Positions 1 through 6,602 of a DNA stretch of 64,000 bases are shown in pieces (position 1 is the first letter of the stretch; each line of letters opens with the position of its first letter). The notes beneath the pieces were generated by a model, which was not told where the DNA came from, did not search any database, and saw only the letters and a list, made by a program, of their open reading frames with translations. The DNA comes from an uncultured Spirochaetales bacterium. GTDB taxonomy: Bacteria; Spirochaetota; Spirochaetia; Sphaerochaetales; Sphaerochaetaceae. The stretch lies in the NCBI GenBank assembly GCA_949300325.1, contig CASGDQ010000021.1:1-64000 (forward strand). Direction: 5' to 3'. A program made the position numbers and the translations under genes.

Positions 1-67
1 AAGGGCAAAGCCTAACAGTAGGGTCTTACCCCCCCCCCATAAGAATCGAACGTCTGATTTTTTCCAT
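1..67 (-). CDS. 5' end of an exported-protein gene with a G tract, currently out of frame (runs off left edge)
   Basis: An ATG at 67 (minus strand) follows a strong AGGAGG site at about 72-77. It reads MEKIRRSILMGGG and then meets TAA at 26-28, straight after a run of ten G (minus strand). With nine or twelve G the frame stays open to the window edge and reads MEKIRRSILMGGGKTLLLGF, a basic stretch followed by a hydrophobic stretch as in a signal peptide or membrane anchor. With eleven G it stops six codons after the tract. The gene is therefore seen in a switched-off state, or the assembly has miscounted the homopolymer. The product cannot be named because only its start lies in the window. 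Surface proteins are the usual class under this kind of control, but that is inference. Confidence 0.55.
29..38. repeat. Homopolymer, ten C (ten G on the minus strand)
   Basis: Uninterrupted run of ten C. It lies 9 codons into the minus-strand frame that starts at 67. Tracts of this length and composition are known sites of slipped-strand mispairing in phase-variable genes of Neisseria, Campylobacter and Treponema. Confidence 0.9.
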
Positions 68-666
68 AGTTTCCTCCTATTGTGTTTTCTATCGACCGGA
101 GGTGTGGACCATTGATCAATAAGGATATTTTAACATGGGAAAAGGGTTTGAAGTGTTTTTTTCGCAAAAATGGATGTTTGAAATGGAAGGAGGTTTGAAT
201 ATGTCCTTTCGCTCTTGACCGGATATTCCACCCTTAAAAGCGGAAGTGAGGCATGAGCATTTGACTCCTGCGCCGGTGGAACCCTATTGCTTTTAATTAG
301 GATTGAAAGTCCAAGGCCATCCCTAAAATAGTAGGCAAAAAATATTAAGGGACCATGGAAAAACTTCTCCTTTACTTTTCAATTCAAAAGTCGAAGCAGT
401 CAGATTCTTTAATGCTTAGTGGGGGCGTAAAATGTTGTAATACACCTCTATCCAGCGGAATATAATGCTCCAGATTTATGAATGTCCCGCTTTGGACGCA
501 TTCGCGTTTGAGCATCGGGAAAAGCTTTCCAGGGAGGCTTTCTCATCCAGGAAATGTCCGATGGTCGTGAAAGACTAAATGAAATGCCGTATTTGTCAAA
601 GTTTTGCATTATGAATCTGAATTTCCTGTCTTTTTGTTCATGAAGAAGGCCACAGCTTTTTATATT
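68..666. other. Gene-poor stretch with remnants only
   Basis: About 600 bases without a supported gene. On the plus strand, AAGGAGG at about 187-193 precedes ATG at 201, but the frame ends after five codons (MSFRS). On the minus strand a frame is open from about 651 down to a TAG at 448-450. It lacks a start at its head; an internal ATG would give about 52 residues that I do not recognise. It follows directly after the HTH remnant at 667-876, so both may be debris of one older operon. Short inverted motifs CCTCC (73-77) and GGAGG (98-102) flank the leader of the edge gene and could pair over its ribosome-binding site. Confidence 0.5.
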
Positions 667-876
667 TCAATTGTCTCCTTCTGCTTTCTTATGGTCTTTC
701 TTGCCCGGAACCCAGTTCTCCACGGTCTTGAGTGGGATGCCGAACTCCTCCGCCGTCTTGCGGAACTGTCTTAAATACTTCTTTGGCGTTTTTGCCTCCT
801 TTGCATTATACCCTTGGTTTTTTGTGTCCACTAAAATTGGAATATTCACACAAGATGTCAGGTTTTTTATTGACAT
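667..876 (-). pseudogene. Probable remnant of an XRE-type helix-turn-helix gene
   Basis: The frame gives 69 residues. Residues 38-59 contain FRKTAEEFGIPLKTVENW, which fits the core of small XRE-like HTH proteins (usual pattern: tFaeyFGIPLRTlqNWE.G.R). The N-terminal third does not look like that family, and the C-terminus breaks down right after the recognition helix into a lysine-rich tail. There is no ribosome-binding site: the bases upstream of the ATG are the twelve-C face of the 881-892 tract, and the start codon overlaps the plus-strand -35 box at 870-875. I read it as decayed. A functional short DNA-binding protein is possible but less likely. Confidence 0.35.
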
Positions 877-901
877 GGATGGGGGGGGGGGGTGCTGTAT
901 C
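870..901 (+). promoter_or_regulatory. Candidate phase-variable promoter with a G tract in the spacer
   Basis: TTGACA at 870-875 is a perfect -35 hexamer. The next 17 bases are TGGAT plus twelve G. Weak -10 candidates follow at 895-900 (CTGTAT) and 896-901 (TGTATC), which puts the present spacer at 19-20 bases. Loss of two or three G would bring it to the optimal 17. Control of promoter strength by spacer G tracts is known for porA and opc in Neisseria and for G tracts near tpr-family promoters in Treponema pallidum. Transcription would serve the 43-residue ORF at 925. Confidence 0.5.
881..892. repeat. Homopolymer, twelve G
   Basis: Uninterrupted run of twelve G, the second long G/C homopolymer within 900 bases. 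It sits between a perfect TTGACA and the leader of the small ORF at 925. Confidence 0.9.
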
Positions 902-924
902 TTCTGAGTTTATAGGAGGGGAAT

Positions 925-1056
925 ATGAAGAAGTATTCAAAGCCTGAGATCAGTATTGTTGAATTTGAAAAAGATGATGTTGTCATGATTGTGACGACAA
1001 GCAGTTTCACCGGCGAGCACGAAGGATTCGAAGATGGAGGCACAGTCGACTGGTGA
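925..1056 (+). CDS. 43-residue peptide of unknown function
   Basis: ATG at 925 follows a strong TAGGAGGGG site (913-921) at good spacing. The product runs from MKKYSKPEISIVEFEKDDVV, through a Thr/Ser-rich centre (VTTSSFTG), to an acidic, Gly-rich tail ending DGGTVDW. It has no signal peptide and no Cys. Its shape (KKY-KPEI start, acidic core, TTS, then a DGG/DW tail) resembles short peptides of unknown role that I know from gut Firmicutes genomes; whether they are RiPP precursors is not established. No modification enzyme lies nearby. The good start site and codon structure suggest it is real. Its promoter carries the G12 tract, so expression may vary between cells. Confidence 0.55.
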   Translation: MKKYSKPEISIVEFEKDDVVMIVTTSSFTGEHEGFEDGGTVDW

Positions 1057-1394
1057 TTGATTCAACCATCGCTGCTCCACTGGACTAGTCAAGGAAAACT
1101 GGATACTAAGCCAAGTTGATTTGCCAATGCCTCTTTCCAAACGGGGGAGAGGCATATCTTAGAGAAGAATGCATCCTGATGCTGACTTATAATATAGTTT
1201 ATTTGAGTTTTGGGATCAGGCCGGCATAGTTTATAAGCTGCTCAGGCCTGGAGAAGCCTTGATCCATCCCCGGCATTACAACCTGATAAGGTCAAATGTA
1301 CGTCCGCTCCGGAAAGGGCGGACGTGTCTTAACGACAGGTGCTGATCCTGCGGGAAAGTCAAGAACCGCAGGACAGCGGCAGCGCTGCCTTACT
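1057..1394. other. Intergenic stretch with several hairpins, no gene seen
   Basis: About 340 bases without a supported gene. Visible structures are: a hairpin at 1129-1153 (GCCTCTTTCC against GGGGGAGAGGC with wobble pairs), a weak terminator for the 43-residue ORF; a long-range pairing GGATCAGGC (1213-1221) with GCCTTGATCC (1256-1265); and a perfect 8-bp stem ACGTCCGC (1300-1307) with GCGGACGT (1318-1325). None has a proper U tract. The 1213-1325 block could be a structured RNA or the 3' end of the psp transcript. It does not match tRNA, SRP RNA, 6S or the TPP aptamer as far as I can tell. Confidence 0.4.
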
Positions 1395-1610
1395 TCATGA
1401 AGGAAGCATTATTGCAAGTATTACGTATACCAATCCGATCGGAAAAAAACCGGAGAGGATGAACGATACGATGGCTGCAATCCTTATTATGCCCACGGGG
1501 ATTCCGCTCCAATTGGAAAGGCCTTGGCATACGCCGGCAATAAGGCCGTACCGGCTTCTTCTCAGACGCGGCCTCTCGTAATAAGGGTAATCATCGTAAT
1601 AGTCCCTCAT
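1395..1610 (-). CDS. pspC: PspC-domain membrane protein
   Basis: 71 residues. A charged, Tyr-rich N-terminus (about 1-20) is followed by the PspC core SRYGLIAGVCQGLSNW and a hydrophobic segment with the family-typical pattern of Ile/Gly residues up to the C-terminus (about 35-70). PspC domains sit in the inner membrane and take part in sensing envelope stress. The start codon shares one base with the stop of pspA, so the two are translationally coupled and transcribed from the sigma-54 promoter at 2326. Stand-alone short PspC proteins of this size are common. No pspB or pspF is present in the window. Confidence 0.85.
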   Translation of the reverse strand: MRDYYDDYPYYERPRLRRSRYGLIAGVCQGLSNWSGIPVGIIRIAAIVSFILSGFFPIGLVYVILAIMLPS

Positions 1611-2290
1611 CAGACATTCTCCTTGTTTTCGTCTTTCATTTTGCTTTTAAGCTCCGCTAGTTCCTTTTCCACTTCCGCATCCTTCTCGAGGTCGCTGAAG
1701 CTAGGCTTATCGGCTTCTGTCCTCACGCTGTCGTGATGTATGTCGGCCAGGGCCTCCCAGCGCTCGATCTTCGCCTTCATCTCCTCCAGCCTGCGTGCAT
1801 ATGATGCGCTTTCGTCGGTCTTCGCCTGTTTCTCAACCTTGAGACGGGCCTTCGCAAGCTTTGCTCTGGCCTTCAGGCTCAAGCTTGTCTCCTTGAGGGA
1901 TGTGAGCTTGCCGTTCGCCTTGTCAAGGCTTTCCTCGACACTATTGATCATCTCTTTGAGAGTGCTTTCCGCTTCTTCTGCGCCTTTAAGGCGGTCCTTT
2001 GCGGCGAGCTTTTCTTTTATGGCTTCTCTAGCCATGTCATCAAGACCCTTTTCAAGCGCCATACGGGACCTTTCCTCCCAGCGCTCCACGCTCTCTTTGA
2101 GGTCTTTCACCATATTGCCGCATTTAACGAGCTCGATTCTCTTTTCTGCAAGAGTGGATCTCATTTCAGCAATAGCATCTTCGAGTTCCCTTATTGAAAG
2201 GTCTATCATCTTTTCCGGATCTTCCATCTTATCCAGTGCCGAGTTTACGTTTGATGAGATTATGTCTCCAATTCTTTTGAATACGTTCAT
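1610..2290 (-). CDS. pspA: Phage shock protein A (PspA/IM30 family)
   Basis: 226 residues, the usual length (about 220-230). Begins MNVFKRIGDIISSNVNSALD, the amphipathic membrane-binding helix of the family, followed by almost continuous coiled coil (about 25-190) with the expected early motif EDPEKMIDLSIRELE. PspA/IM30 proteins form ESCRT-III-like rods or rings on the inner face of the cytoplasmic membrane and protect it when the proton gradient leaks. A good ribosome-binding site (AGGAG) precedes the ATG at 2290. First gene of pspA-pspC. Regulation looks sigma-54 dependent, as in enterobacterial psp operons, although no PspF-type activator lies nearby. Confidence 0.92.
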   Translation of the reverse strand: MNVFKRIGDIISSNVNSALDKMEDPEKMIDLSIRELEDAIAEMRSTLAEKRIELVKCGNMVKDLKESVERWEERSRMALEKGLDDMAREAIKEKLAAKDRLKGAEEAESTLKEMINSVEESLDKANGKLTSLKETSLSLKARAKLAKARLKVEKQAKTDESASYARRLEEMKAKIERWEALADIHHDSVRTEADKPSFSDLEKDAEVEKELAELKSKMKDENKENV

Positions 2291-2325
2291 CGTTTTCTCC
2301 TATAGGCTGGTTGCCTTACTGACAT

Positions 2326-2345
2326 AATTGCAAAGTACGTGCCAA
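2326..2345 (-). promoter_or_regulatory. Sigma-54 promoter of pspA
   Basis: On the minus strand the bases read TTGGCACGTACTTTGCAATT, matching the sigma-54 consensus TGGCAC(G)-N4-TTGC(A/T) at every key position (GG of the -24 box, GC of the -12 box). It ends about 35 bases before the pspA start. Direct GGTAAAAA elements lie upstream at 2393-2421, where an enhancer-binding protein could sit. Confidence 0.8.
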
Positions 2346-2392
2346 GTGTATTTTTGCCTTTAAAAAAGCGCTTTTTGAGGCTAAAACGGCTG

Positions 2393-2421
2393 TTTTTACC
2401 AATAAAGAGGTATTTTTTACC
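2393..2421 (-). promoter_or_regulatory. Possible activator site upstream of the psp promoter
   Basis: Two direct copies of GGTAAAAA (minus strand). One of them forms the palindrome GGTA-N5-TACC at 2409-2421. They lie 50-75 bases upstream of the sigma-54 promoter, a usual place for an upstream activating sequence, and just behind the divergent rsmI promoter. Function is inferred from position only. Confidence 0.3.
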
Positions 2422-2433
2422 ACTTGCTCCAGC

Positions 2434-2462
2434 TTGAAGATATCCAATCGGGGGAATAAAAT
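2434..2462 (+). promoter_or_regulatory. Promoter of rsmI, probably giving a leaderless mRNA
   Basis: TTGAAG (2434-2439), 17-base spacer, TAAAAT (2457-2462), then eight bases to the ATG at 2471. There is no well-placed Shine-Dalgarno site, so transcription would start at or next to the start codon. Confidence 0.6.
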
Positions 2463-2470
2463 CATAAGCT

Positions 2471-3190
2471 ATGAGCACCCTTTACATGATAGCCACTCCG
2501 ATAGGCAACCTCGAGGATATAACTCTTAGGGCGCTTTCTGTTTTGAAAAGCGTCGACGTCATTGCATGCGAGGATACGAGGCATACAGGAATCCTGCTCT
2601 CGCATTATGGGATATCGAAAAAACTCATCGCTTGCCATGCGCATAACGAAGAGAACAGCAGCAGGGGGATACTGATGCTGCTTGATGAAGGAAAGGATGT
2701 CGCCTTCTGCTCCGATGCCGGCACGCCCGGGGTATCGGATCCGGGGGCAAGGGTTGTCGATCATGTGAGGAAAAACAGCAGCCACAACATCGTGCCGCTT
2801 CCAGGCGCGAGCGCCTCGGTGACGCTTGTCAGCGCCGCAGGCATGGTCGGGAAGGGGTTTTTCTTCGAGGGCTTTCTATCCCCGAAAAAAGGAAGGAGAA
2901 CTAAGAGGCTTTCTGAGCTTCTTTCAAGAAACGAGCCTTTTATCATATACGAATCCCCGTTCCGTGTAGTAAAGACGCTCAAGGAAATAGCAGATCTTTT
3001 CCCAGAAGCCTGCTGCGTCGTGGGCAGGGAGCTTACCAAGCAGTTCGAGGAGATATTCTCCTGCCCTGTATCTGAAGCTGTGGAGAAGCTTGAGAAGAAA
3101 GGTGCTGTGAAGGGGGAGTTTGCAATCCTTGTCTATTGCGAAAGGAGGGAGGAAGAGGATGCTGACGATACGCAAGATACGGACGCTTAA
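2471..3190 (+). CDS. rsmI: 16S rRNA (cytidine-1402 2'-O)-methyltransferase RsmI
   Basis: 239 residues. The SAM-dependent tetrapyrrole-methylase-like fold begins with MSTLYMIATPIGNLEDITLR, the family's N-terminal signature. ACEDTRHTGILL, SDAGTPGVSDPGA and PLPGASASVT are the other hallmark motifs. RsmI methylates the ribose of C1402 in the decoding centre of 16S rRNA. It is shorter than the E. coli enzyme (about 286 residues) because the C-terminal helical extension is missing, which is common. The last 32 bases overlap the start of the next gene, also an RNA methylase, so the two form a short operon. Confidence 0.93.
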   Translation: MSTLYMIATPIGNLEDITLRALSVLKSVDVIACEDTRHTGILLSHYGISKKLIACHAHNEENSSRGILMLLDEGKDVAFCSDAGTPGVSDPGARVVDHVRKNSSHNIVPLPGASASVTLVSAAGMVGKGFFFEGFLSPKKGRRTKRLSELLSRNEPFIIYESPFRVVKTLKEIADLFPEACCVVGRELTKQFEEIFSCPVSEAVEKLEKKGAVKGEFAILVYCERREEEDADDTQDTDA

Positions 3191-3908
3191 GCCCCGCGTG
3201 CAATTGAGGAAATGCGGGCAGTATTTCCATCTTGCCTCCGCATCCATCCGCCCAGAAGAGGAAATGGACGCCTATTTCCAGCTTTTTACCTCCCTTCTTC
3301 CAGATGAAAGGAGAAGTGAAGCCTCATACTCCTTTGAGAGGATGCGCTACGACGATCTCTATTATCTGAGCCTGGATGTGCTCGGAGAGGCCCCTGCCGA
3401 TTGGGATATTGTTGAAAACGGGGATGTGGACTATTCAAAAAGGACTGTATTCCCTCATTTTCTGTATCTTGATTTCATAAGAAGCCCGTATAATCTCGGC
3501 TCCATATTCCGCAACTCCGAGGCCTTCGGGGTTGAAAAGATATTCATACGTCCAGGCTCTGCAAGCCCGCTGCACGAGCGTGCGCTGCGCACCTCGCGCG
3601 GCACTGTGAACGGTGTTTTGTGGGAATTCAGGGAGCTGGAGGAGATTAGGGATGATTACCAGCTCTTTGCCCTCGAGCTTGGCGGGAAGGACGTCTCTTC
3701 TTTTGCCTTCCCCGAACGGGGCCTCTGCATAATCGGAAGCGAGGAGAGCGGAGTCTCGAGGGGCGCGCTTGATGCTGCCGATTCATCCCTCGGACGTGTT
3801 TCAATCCGGCAGTACGGGGCAAAGGGGAGCATAAATGTCGCCTCGGCCTCTGCCATCCTTCTTTCTGCGTGGGCTAATTCTTCTGGCTTGAGGTGCAGAG
3901 CCTTTTAA
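3159..3908 (+). CDS. SpoU/TrmH-family RNA 2'-O-methyltransferase
   Basis: About 249 residues from the ATG at 3159, chosen because AAAGGAGGGAGG lies just upstream; a more upstream start at 3120 would overlap rsmI further. The SPOUT knot motifs are present: SPYNLGSIFRNSEAFG (motif 1), CIIGSEESGVSRG (motif 2) and GSINVASASAILL (motif 3, usually SLNVS). The N-terminal hundred residues may recognise substrate RNA. The enzyme methylates a ribose in tRNA or rRNA, but the exact site cannot be told from sequence. It follows rsmI and ends 35 bases inside the 3' end of the convergent protease gene. Confidence 0.85.
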   Translation: MLTIRKIRTLKPRVQLRKCGQYFHLASASIRPEEEMDAYFQLFTSLLPDERRSEASYSFERMRYDDLYYLSLDVLGEAPADWDIVENGDVDYSKRTVFPHFLYLDFIRSPYNLGSIFRNSEAFGVEKIFIRPGSASPLHERALRTSRGTVNGVLWEFRELEEIRDDYQLFALELGGKDVSSFAFPERGLCIIGSEESGVSRGALDAADSSLGRVSIRQYGAKGSINVASASAILLSAWANSSGLRCRAF

Positions 3909-5760
3909 GGCTGTCCTCGATCATCCTGTTGAAGCTTCCGGCTGGAAACTGCCCTTTCAGGTTCCTTTCTCCTGCCTTGAGGCCTGATATTAGTTCGAAC
4001 CCTTCGTCTATCTCGCTTATCGAATAGATGTGGAAGGAGCCTTCATTCACAGCATCTTCCACCTCATATGGCAATATCAGGCTGGATATGTTCTGCTTTG
4101 GAATGATGACTCCCTGCTTTCCGGTCAGTCCGCTTGTCAGGCAGGCATTATAGAATCCTTCGATCTTCTCGTTTATCCCCCCGACTGGCTGGAGCTGGCC
4201 CATCTGGTTCACGCTTCCTGTGATTGCGATATCCTGCCGGATCGGGATCTCTCCGATTGCGGAAAGGAGCGCATAAAGTTCGGCGGAGGATGCTGAATCC
4301 CCGTCCACCTCGGCATAGCTCTGTTCGAAGCAGATTCCGGCATAAAGGCTTAAGGGAAAGGTTCTGGCATAGCGGTGCCTTAGATATCCTTCGAGAATAA
4401 GAAGACCTTTGTCGTGTATGCCCCCAGAAAGCCCCGCTTCATGCTCGATGTTGACTATCCCCTCGGTTCCCGGCGCGACGGTGGCGGTTATCACAGTAGG
4501 GGTTCCAAAGGAGGAAAGCCCCCTGTCCATCACCGCCAGTCCGTTCACCATTCCGATCTTTTCCCCTGTGAGGTTGATCAGAAGCTCCCCTTCTTTTATC
4601 TCCAGATTGATCTTTTCTTCTGTAAGTGCTGCCAGGCGGTTCCTCTTTTTTATGGCCCTGCGTACGTGCCGGCCTCCAATTTCTTTCTTCTTATCCTCTT
4701 TTGCTTCCAAAAAGGATTCCTCAACAACATCCCCCAGAAGCGAAAGCTGTGTTGAAAGCATGTTGCGGTTTTCAGCAAACCACGAGGAATATCTTAAAAG
4801 CTCCTTGCAAGCCTGATCGGATAGGGGCAGAAGCTCTTTTGCGACCCGTCTCAGATAGCCGACAGTGGCGAGCATGTTCTCCTTGTTCCTGGGCATTTGG
4901 TAATCGAATTCCGGGGAAATCTTGAAGAGCTTCAGAAATTGTCCGTCCTTTTCTGCAAGCTCGTCATATGTTGCATCGTTTCCTATGAGGATCACTTTTG
5001 TGGAAAGTGGAATGGCGGCTGGCCTTACAGTCCCCATGAGCTCTCCTGCCACAGCTGTAGAGAAGCGGGCCTTGTCGCTCATGTCTATGTATCTTTTGAG
5101 CGTAGTCCAAAGCCCTTTTTCCGATAAAAGCTCCTCGGCGTTTATAACCAGAAATCCTCCAAGCGCCATCTGATAGGAGCCGATTTCTATCGCCAGATGG
5201 GGCCTTTTATCCTTGTTTATGAATCCGAACAGCGAATCATGGGAAGGATGGCTTTCTATCACCAGCGGCCGCCTTCTGGTATTCGTCCTGTCAAGGATTA
5301 TGTTGAGCTTGTAGCTCTCGGGATCCTCTGTTATTTCTGGCAGCGAGGATACGAAGCGCTCTATTCCGCTGTCAGGAAAATCTTTGAGCAGCTCTTCCTT
5401 TGATATCTCTTTCTTTCCATAATCCAGCAGCCTCTGGGCAAAAATCCGGGCCATTCCTTTTTCGAATATAAGGCATATGGGGTTGTTTTCATGCTTTGCA
5501 TTATATGCATAAGCGACGTCTTTAAGATTTGAGACGTCATTCTCAATTTGTCCTATCTCTTCTTTTACAGCTGTAAGACGGGCAGTCCCTTCGTCGCCGG
5601 AAACAAATATGTTATACCCTGGACGATCTATGGCAAAACCGAGGGCCAGGGCTTCCATGGCCTTATCCTGGCCGATTATCGCCCGGCCTTCCTTCGCCTC
5701 TGAAATATCCAGATCCTGGAAATCAAGGATCAGATCTTTTCCACCAAGTTCCCTAAGCAT
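3874..5760 (-). CDS. Lon-family (S16) protease, LonB/YcbZ-like AAA_32 type
   Basis: 628 residues. The N-terminal part has IGQDKAMEALALGFAI and GYNIFVSGDEGTARLT, matching the nucleotide-binding start of AAA_32 Lon-like proteases, but with the Walker A lysine absent (GDEGTARL). The middle has GGFLVINAEELLSEKGLW and IPLSTKVILIGNDATY, as in the family. The C-terminal S16 domain carries the catalytic Ser in GDSASSAELY and the partner Lys in GGINEKIEGF. It is about 150 residues shorter than typical YcbZ/LonB-like proteins, mostly because the usual coiled-coil insertion is missing. Likely a cytoplasmic quality-control protease; whether ATP drives it is doubtful. Leaderless promoter upstream. Convergent with the TrmH-like gene. 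Confidence 0.82.
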   Translation of the reverse strand: MLRELGGKDLILDFQDLDISEAKEGRAIIGQDKAMEALALGFAIDRPGYNIFVSGDEGTARLTAVKEEIGQIENDVSNLKDVAYAYNAKHENNPICLIFEKGMARIFAQRLLDYGKKEISKEELLKDFPDSGIERFVSSLPEITEDPESYKLNIILDRTNTRRRPLVIESHPSHDSLFGFINKDKRPHLAIEIGSYQMALGGFLVINAEELLSEKGLWTTLKRYIDMSDKARFSTAVAGELMGTVRPAAIPLSTKVILIGNDATYDELAEKDGQFLKLFKISPEFDYQMPRNKENMLATVGYLRRVAKELLPLSDQACKELLRYSSWFAENRNMLSTQLSLLGDVVEESFLEAKEDKKKEIGGRHVRRAIKKRNRLAALTEEKINLEIKEGELLINLTGEKIGMVNGLAVMDRGLSSFGTPTVITATVAPGTEGIVNIEHEAGLSGGIHDKGLLILEGYLRHRYARTFPLSLYAGICFEQSYAEVDGDSASSAELYALLSAIGEIPIRQDIAITGSVNQMGQLQPVGGINEKIEGFYNACLTSGLTGKQGVIIPKQNISSLILPYEVEDAVNEGSFHIYSISEIDEGFELISGLKAGERNLKGQFPAGSFNRMIEDSLKRLCTSSQKN

Positions 5761-5766
5761 GGCTTA

Positions 5767-5795
5767 AGTGTATTTTCCTCCTTGCTTGCTGTCAA
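5767..5795 (-). promoter_or_regulatory. Promoter of the Lon-like protease gene, leaderless type
   Basis: On the minus strand TTGACA (5795-5790), 17-base spacer, TACACT (5772-5767), then six bases to the ATG at 5760. AGGAGG lies inside the spacer and so cannot serve translation. Confidence 0.6.
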
Positions 5796-5834
5796 TCTAT
5801 ATGCCCTTCTGTGGAAGACGTGTTGAATTTATTG

Positions 5835-5840
5835 TATACT
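5835..5840 (+). promoter_or_regulatory. -10 box of nif3, leaderless type
   Basis: TATACT six bases before the ATG at 5847. No Shine-Dalgarno site is present and no clear -35 box is seen at 17-18 bases. Confidence 0.35.
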
Positions 5841-5846
5841 CCTCTT

Positions 5847-6602
5847 ATGAACCTTAAAGAAACATGTGAAAAATTCTATGGTCTGCTCGATATCCGTTCC
5901 TACCAGGACATATCCCTGAACGGATTGCAGATAGAGTCTTCGAATAAGGAAATAAGAAAAATCGCTTTTGCTGTCGATGCATGCATGGATACGATCTGCC
6001 AGGCTGCAGATGAAGGGGCGGACATGCTTTTCGTCCATCATGGCCTCTTCTGGGGCAAGCCGCTTGCGATTGCGGATTCGCATTATCATAGGGTGAAGAA
6101 GTGCATTGATAACGATATGGCACTCTTTGCCTGCCACATACCGCTTGATGCTCATCCTCTTTATGGCAATAACGCACAGATGGCCCTCCGCCTTGGAATG
6201 ACCAGCTACGATCCATTTGGAGAGTTCATGGGCAAAAGCGTCGGTTTCAAAGGCAGATTGCCTTTCCCGATGACGGCGATGGAAATTGCCCGCCTTCTTA
6301 ATTTCGATGCTGAAAGCGGACTTGAAATCATATCCTTTGGCAAGGACATGATTGAAACAGCCGGCATAATTTCCGGAGGGGCAAGCGAAGATGTGGCTGT
6401 CGCGATCGATGAGGATCTCGATCTTTTCATAACAGGGGAAGCCCGTCATGAGGATTATCATTTTGTTAAAGAACATAATATGAACATGATCGCCGGAGGC
6501 CATTACCGCAGCGAAGTTTTCGGAGTGCAGGCTGTAATGCGTTATGTCAAAGGCGAGTGGGGCATCGATGCATTCTTCATCGATTCGGAGACGGGGTTAT
6601 GA
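5847..6602 (+). CDS. Nif3-like dinuclear metal centre protein
   Basis: 251 residues from the ATG at 5847; an upstream GTG at 5811 would lie ahead of the apparent promoter. Family hallmarks are present: SLNGLQIE near the N-terminus, FVHHGLFWG (metal-binding His pair), ACHIPLDAHPLYGNN, ISGGASEDV, FITGEARHED and GGHYRSEVFG (C-terminal metal His). Nif3/YbgI proteins form toroidal hexamers with a di-metal site; some are annotated as GTP cyclohydrolase I type 2, but the cellular role is unsettled. The last four bases overlap the start of lspA, giving an operon nif3-lspA-7105-7393. Confidence 0.9.
   Translation: MNLKETCEKFYGLLDIRSYQDISLNGLQIESSNKEIRKIAFAVDACMDTICQAADEGADMLFVHHGLFWGKPLAIADSHYHRVKKCIDNDMALFACHIPLDAHPLYGNNAQMALRLGMTSYDPFGEFMGKSVGFKGRLPFPMTAMEIARLLNFDAESGLEIISFGKDMIETAGIISGGASEDVAVAIDEDLDLFITGEARHEDYHFVKEHNMNMIAGGHYRSEVFGVQAVMRYVKGEWGIDAFFIDSETGL

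Noticed and set aside
187-218. AAGGAGG followed by ATG at 201 as a gene start
   Set aside because: The frame ends after five codons and no shift gives a recognisable protein.
1170-1330. Possible tRNA, SRP RNA or TPP riboswitch
   Set aside because: Stems are present, but there is no T-loop GGTTCGAATC-type motif, no SRP GGAAGG core and no TPP CTGAGA core; only a loose CCTGATAAGG similarity.
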